From Planotetraspora mira (lineage in GTDB: Bacteria; Actinomycetota; Actinomycetes; Streptosporangiales; Streptosporangiaceae), in the NCBI RefSeq assembly GCF_016863275.1, contig NZ_BOOO01000037.1, positions 124,001-188,000 of the forward strand: a DNA stretch of 64,000 nt, read 5' to 3'. The position numbers and the translations under genes were made by a program. The notes under the pieces were generated by a model. The model was given only the letters and a program-made list of their open reading frames with translations. It was not told the origin of the DNA and ran no database searches. Shown here piece by piece: positions 62,166 to 64,000 of this stretch. Numbering within the stretch: the first letter of the stretch is position 1; each line of letters opens with the position of its first letter.

Positions 62166-64000
62166 TCAGTTCCCGAGTTCGGCCAACACGTCAAGGAGCT
62201 GACGGCGCTCCTCATCGTCCCGGCGGGCCTGCCGGCCGTAGACGCCGGTGCCTTGTATCGCGGCATTGCCGTGCCCCAGTTCACGCAGCTCAGGCAGCAG
62301 CGGGGCGGCGTCCTCCCCCAGTTCCCGTAGCGACTCGACAACCCATTTCCCGGCTCCTGTCCACGCGAGGCGCCGCCGTACGGCATCGACGAGCGGTGCG
62401 GCCTCGCCGGTCACGCGGCGGATCGCCAGCGCGGCGTTGGCGAAGTCGTGACGGTCGTCGAGTAGGTCCCGCAGTCGCGGAACGAAATCCGCAGCGGCCG
62501 GTCCGATCAGGCCGGCGAGTTTGGCCGCGTCCGCCACGTGTCTGCCGCTGTCGAGCGCGGCGGCGGCGGCACGGAGCGGCGCGTGCGTCTCCCCGGCGTC
62601 CAGCAGCAGCCAGGCCGCCTCGATCTGGACCCCGATGGCGGACGCGTCGTCCCTCCCGGCGGTGACGGCGATATCGCGCAACGCAGGAAGAAGACCGTCC
62701 AGGGGTAGCCCGTGACGCAGCGCCGTCCGCGCCGCCGCCACGGGTTCGCCGCCGGCGGCGGCCTCGGCGACGCAGGCGCTCAGCTGGCCGATGCCATCGG
62801 TTATCGCGGCGAGCGCCTCCGCGCATTGGAGGCGACGCCCCCAGGACGCCTCCGGGTCGTCGCGGACCTGGGTCAGCGCGGGCACCGCCGCCGCGGCCGC
62901 GGGGCCGATCGCGGCGAGCGCCTGGACGGTCCACCACTGGTCGTACGGGATGAGCGGGATGAGTTCGGGCACCGCGTCGGCGGCATCCGGACCCCAGTGG
63001 CGCAGCATCCGGGTCAGGGCGTTGCCCTCGTTGTGCCACCAGTTCCTGGCGAGCAGCGCGTCGTAGCCCCCTGACTGCTCCGGCCGCTCCTGAGGCAGCG
63101 CCGCCAGACGTCGTCGGACCACCGTGAGCAGGCCGGGATCGCAGGTGACGCCCGTGTCGATGAGCAGTCCCAGGACGTCGGGGGCGATCCGGCCCGCGGT
63201 GAGCGCGGTCGTGAACGGTTCACGCCAGCGCGGATCGCCGAGCGAGATCAGGATCTCCATGCCCGAGCCGAACAACCGCGCCTCGTTCGAGTTCACGTCC
63301 TCGGCGGCCGCAGGTGGCGGGTCGGCGACATAGGCCGCGAGGGCATCGGCGGCCGCTGGAGCAGCCGCGGGCACGTCCTGTATCGCTGTGGCGGCGGCGA
63401 CACGTACGGAAAAGTCGGGGTGGTCGATCCCCGCGGCCAGCAGGGGCGCCGACTCCGCGCGGGCGGAGCGTGACCGCACGCACCGCTCGTAGGTCGTCTG
63501 GATCGCCGCCCGGGCGGCTTCGGCCGTCCCCCGCTCGAACAGCGTGCGGCACAACTCGGAGAACGGCGCGTTGCCGATTCGCGAGACGACGTCCCTGAAG
63601 GGGTCTCCCGACCAGATCCAGTCCTTCAGCGGCTTGCCGTTCAGCCAGCAGTCGACGACCGCCTCGGTGGCCGCGTTCGACCACGGGAGCGCGGCGTCGG
63701 CGATCGCCCACAGAGCACCGGCCCGGACGGCGGCCGGCCGGCCCGGTTCCAGCTCCGCGGCCAGCCACGCGGACGTGTTCGACGGGTCGAGGCGTCCGGC
63801 CGCTGCCAGCAGGCCTGCCAGCACGCGCGGCGACCTCTCGCGCCCCCGCCGTGCCCGCAGTGCGGGCACGACCTCGGCCGCGGACTCAGGCGGAAGGTTG
63901 CCGAGCAGGTAGGTGGCGGCGTGCCGGATCTCCACATCCGGGTCGTCCAGCAGCGGCAGCAACCGCCAGGTCTCCCGGGCCAGGGCCCTACGCACGTCCG
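62166..64000 (-). CDS. HEAT-repeat protein, N-terminus beyond window
   Basis: At least 609 residues of repeated helical pairs such as PDVEIRHAATYLLGNLPPES, PDFSVRVAAATAIQDVPAAA and ESLRELGEDAAPLLPELREL, typical of HEAT/PBS-lyase-like solenoids that scaffold protein complexes. The frame is open to the right edge, so the true start is outside. No catalytic domain is visible in this part. The C-terminus ends QLLDVLAELGN. Confidence 0.85.
   Translation of the reverse strand, partial: DVRRALARETWRLLPLLDDPDVEIRHAATYLLGNLPPESAAEVVPALRARRGRERSPRVLAGLLAAAGRLDPSNTSAWLAAELEPGRPAAVRAGALWAIADAALPWSNAATEAVVDCWLNGKPLKDWIWSGDPFRDVVSRIGNAPFSELCRTLFERGTAEAARAAIQTTYERCVRSRSARAESAPLLAAGIDHPDFSVRVAAATAIQDVPAAAPAAADALAAYVADPPPAAAEDVNSNEARLFGSGMEILISLGDPRWREPFTTALTAGRIAPDVLGLLIDTGVTCDPGLLTVVRRRLAALPQERPEQSGGYDALLARNWWHNEGNALTRMLRHWGPDAADAVPELIPLIPYDQWWTVQALAAIGPAAAAAVPALTQVRDDPEASWGRRLQCAEALAAITDGIGQLSACVAEAAAGGEPVAAARTALRHGLPLDGLLPALRDIAVTAGRDDASAIGVQIEAAWLLLDAGETHAPLRAAAAALDSGRHVADAAKLAGLIGPAAADFVPRLRDLLDDRHDFANAALAIRRVTGEAAPLVDAVRRRLAWTGAGKWVVESLRELGEDAAPLLPELRELGHGNAAIQGTGVYGRQARRDDEERRQLLDVLAELGN

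Overview
The window is GC-rich DNA (roughly 65-70% by eye) with GTG/ATG starts, many ATGA/GTGA gene overlaps, twin-arginine and lipobox export signals and large sugar-utilisation clusters. This fits a filamentous actinomycete, probably of the Streptosporangiaceae type (Nonomuraea, Microbispora or Streptosporangium-like). It reads as an accessory region: carbohydrate-uptake and glycosidase clusters interrupted by insertion sequences, integrase remnants, gene fragments and one apparently intact Mu/Tn7-type transposition module.

Layout. 1-5.3 kb: oligopeptide/oligosaccharide-type ABC importer operon on the minus strand (solute-binding protein, two permeases, two ATPases, the last cut by the window edge), with a divergent LacI-family regulator at 5.5-6.5 kb. 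6.75-8.04 kb: an intact IS3-type element with a -1 frameshift signal, inserted in a decayed SDR gene. 8.5-17 kb: two large secreted glycoside hydrolases, a GH39/51-like enzyme with an inserted beta-repeat region (minus) and a GH2 exo-glucosaminidase-like enzyme with discoidin domains (plus). They are separated by remnants of a tyrosine recombinase and an ISAzo13-type transposase and share a LacI-type operator. 17.5-18.2 kb: a mosaic of fused gene fragments. 18.8-29 kb: SDR, cupin, LysR, then a Zn-alcohol dehydrogenase divergent from a sugar ABC importer, VOC protein, aldo/keto reductase and GH1 beta-glucosidase. 29.2-30 kb: three more gene fragments.

30.2-44.1 kb is the most interesting region. 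A minus-strand chain, every gene coupled to the next by an ATGA overlap, encodes a DD(35)E TniA-type transposase, a 54-residue peptide with an intact Walker A motif, a TniB-type AAA ATPase, a large protein that looks like a dead AAA domain joined to a dead tyrosine-recombinase-like domain, a winged-helix protein, and a separate integrase-like protein lacking its catalytic residues. A plus-strand pair (31.7-33.9 kb) encodes paralogues of the large and small proteins and runs head-on into that chain, preceded by an XRE regulator with a palindromic operator. To the right lie an HxlR-type regulator, a 40-bp two-fold palindrome, a KfrA-like coiled-coil protein, and an array of 24 degenerate ~36-bp hairpin repeats with mostly 34-38-bp non-repeated spacers. 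The array looks like CRISPR, yet no cas gene is visible anywhere in the window.

44.2-50.8 kb: a small winged-helix/membrane protein, then a tightly coupled three-gene operon of large proteins that I cannot assign. 51.2-52 kb: a truncated ROK gene, a ~260-bp mini-element with 22-bp-phased TnsB-like sites in inverted orientation, and another truncated gene. One end of that mini-element recurs at 61.9 kb. 52.5-60.7 kb: two FadR-type GntR regulators and a minus-strand sugar-acid catabolic operon (importer, enolase-superfamily dehydratase, RhaM-type mutarotase, lactonase) resembling non-phosphorylating L-fucose/L-rhamnose breakdown; the oxidoreductase genes at both edges are broken. 60.7-61.9 kb: a decayed IS. 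62.2 kb to the right edge: a HEAT-repeat protein running off the window.

All function calls were made by reading translations and motifs by eye; no database search was possible.
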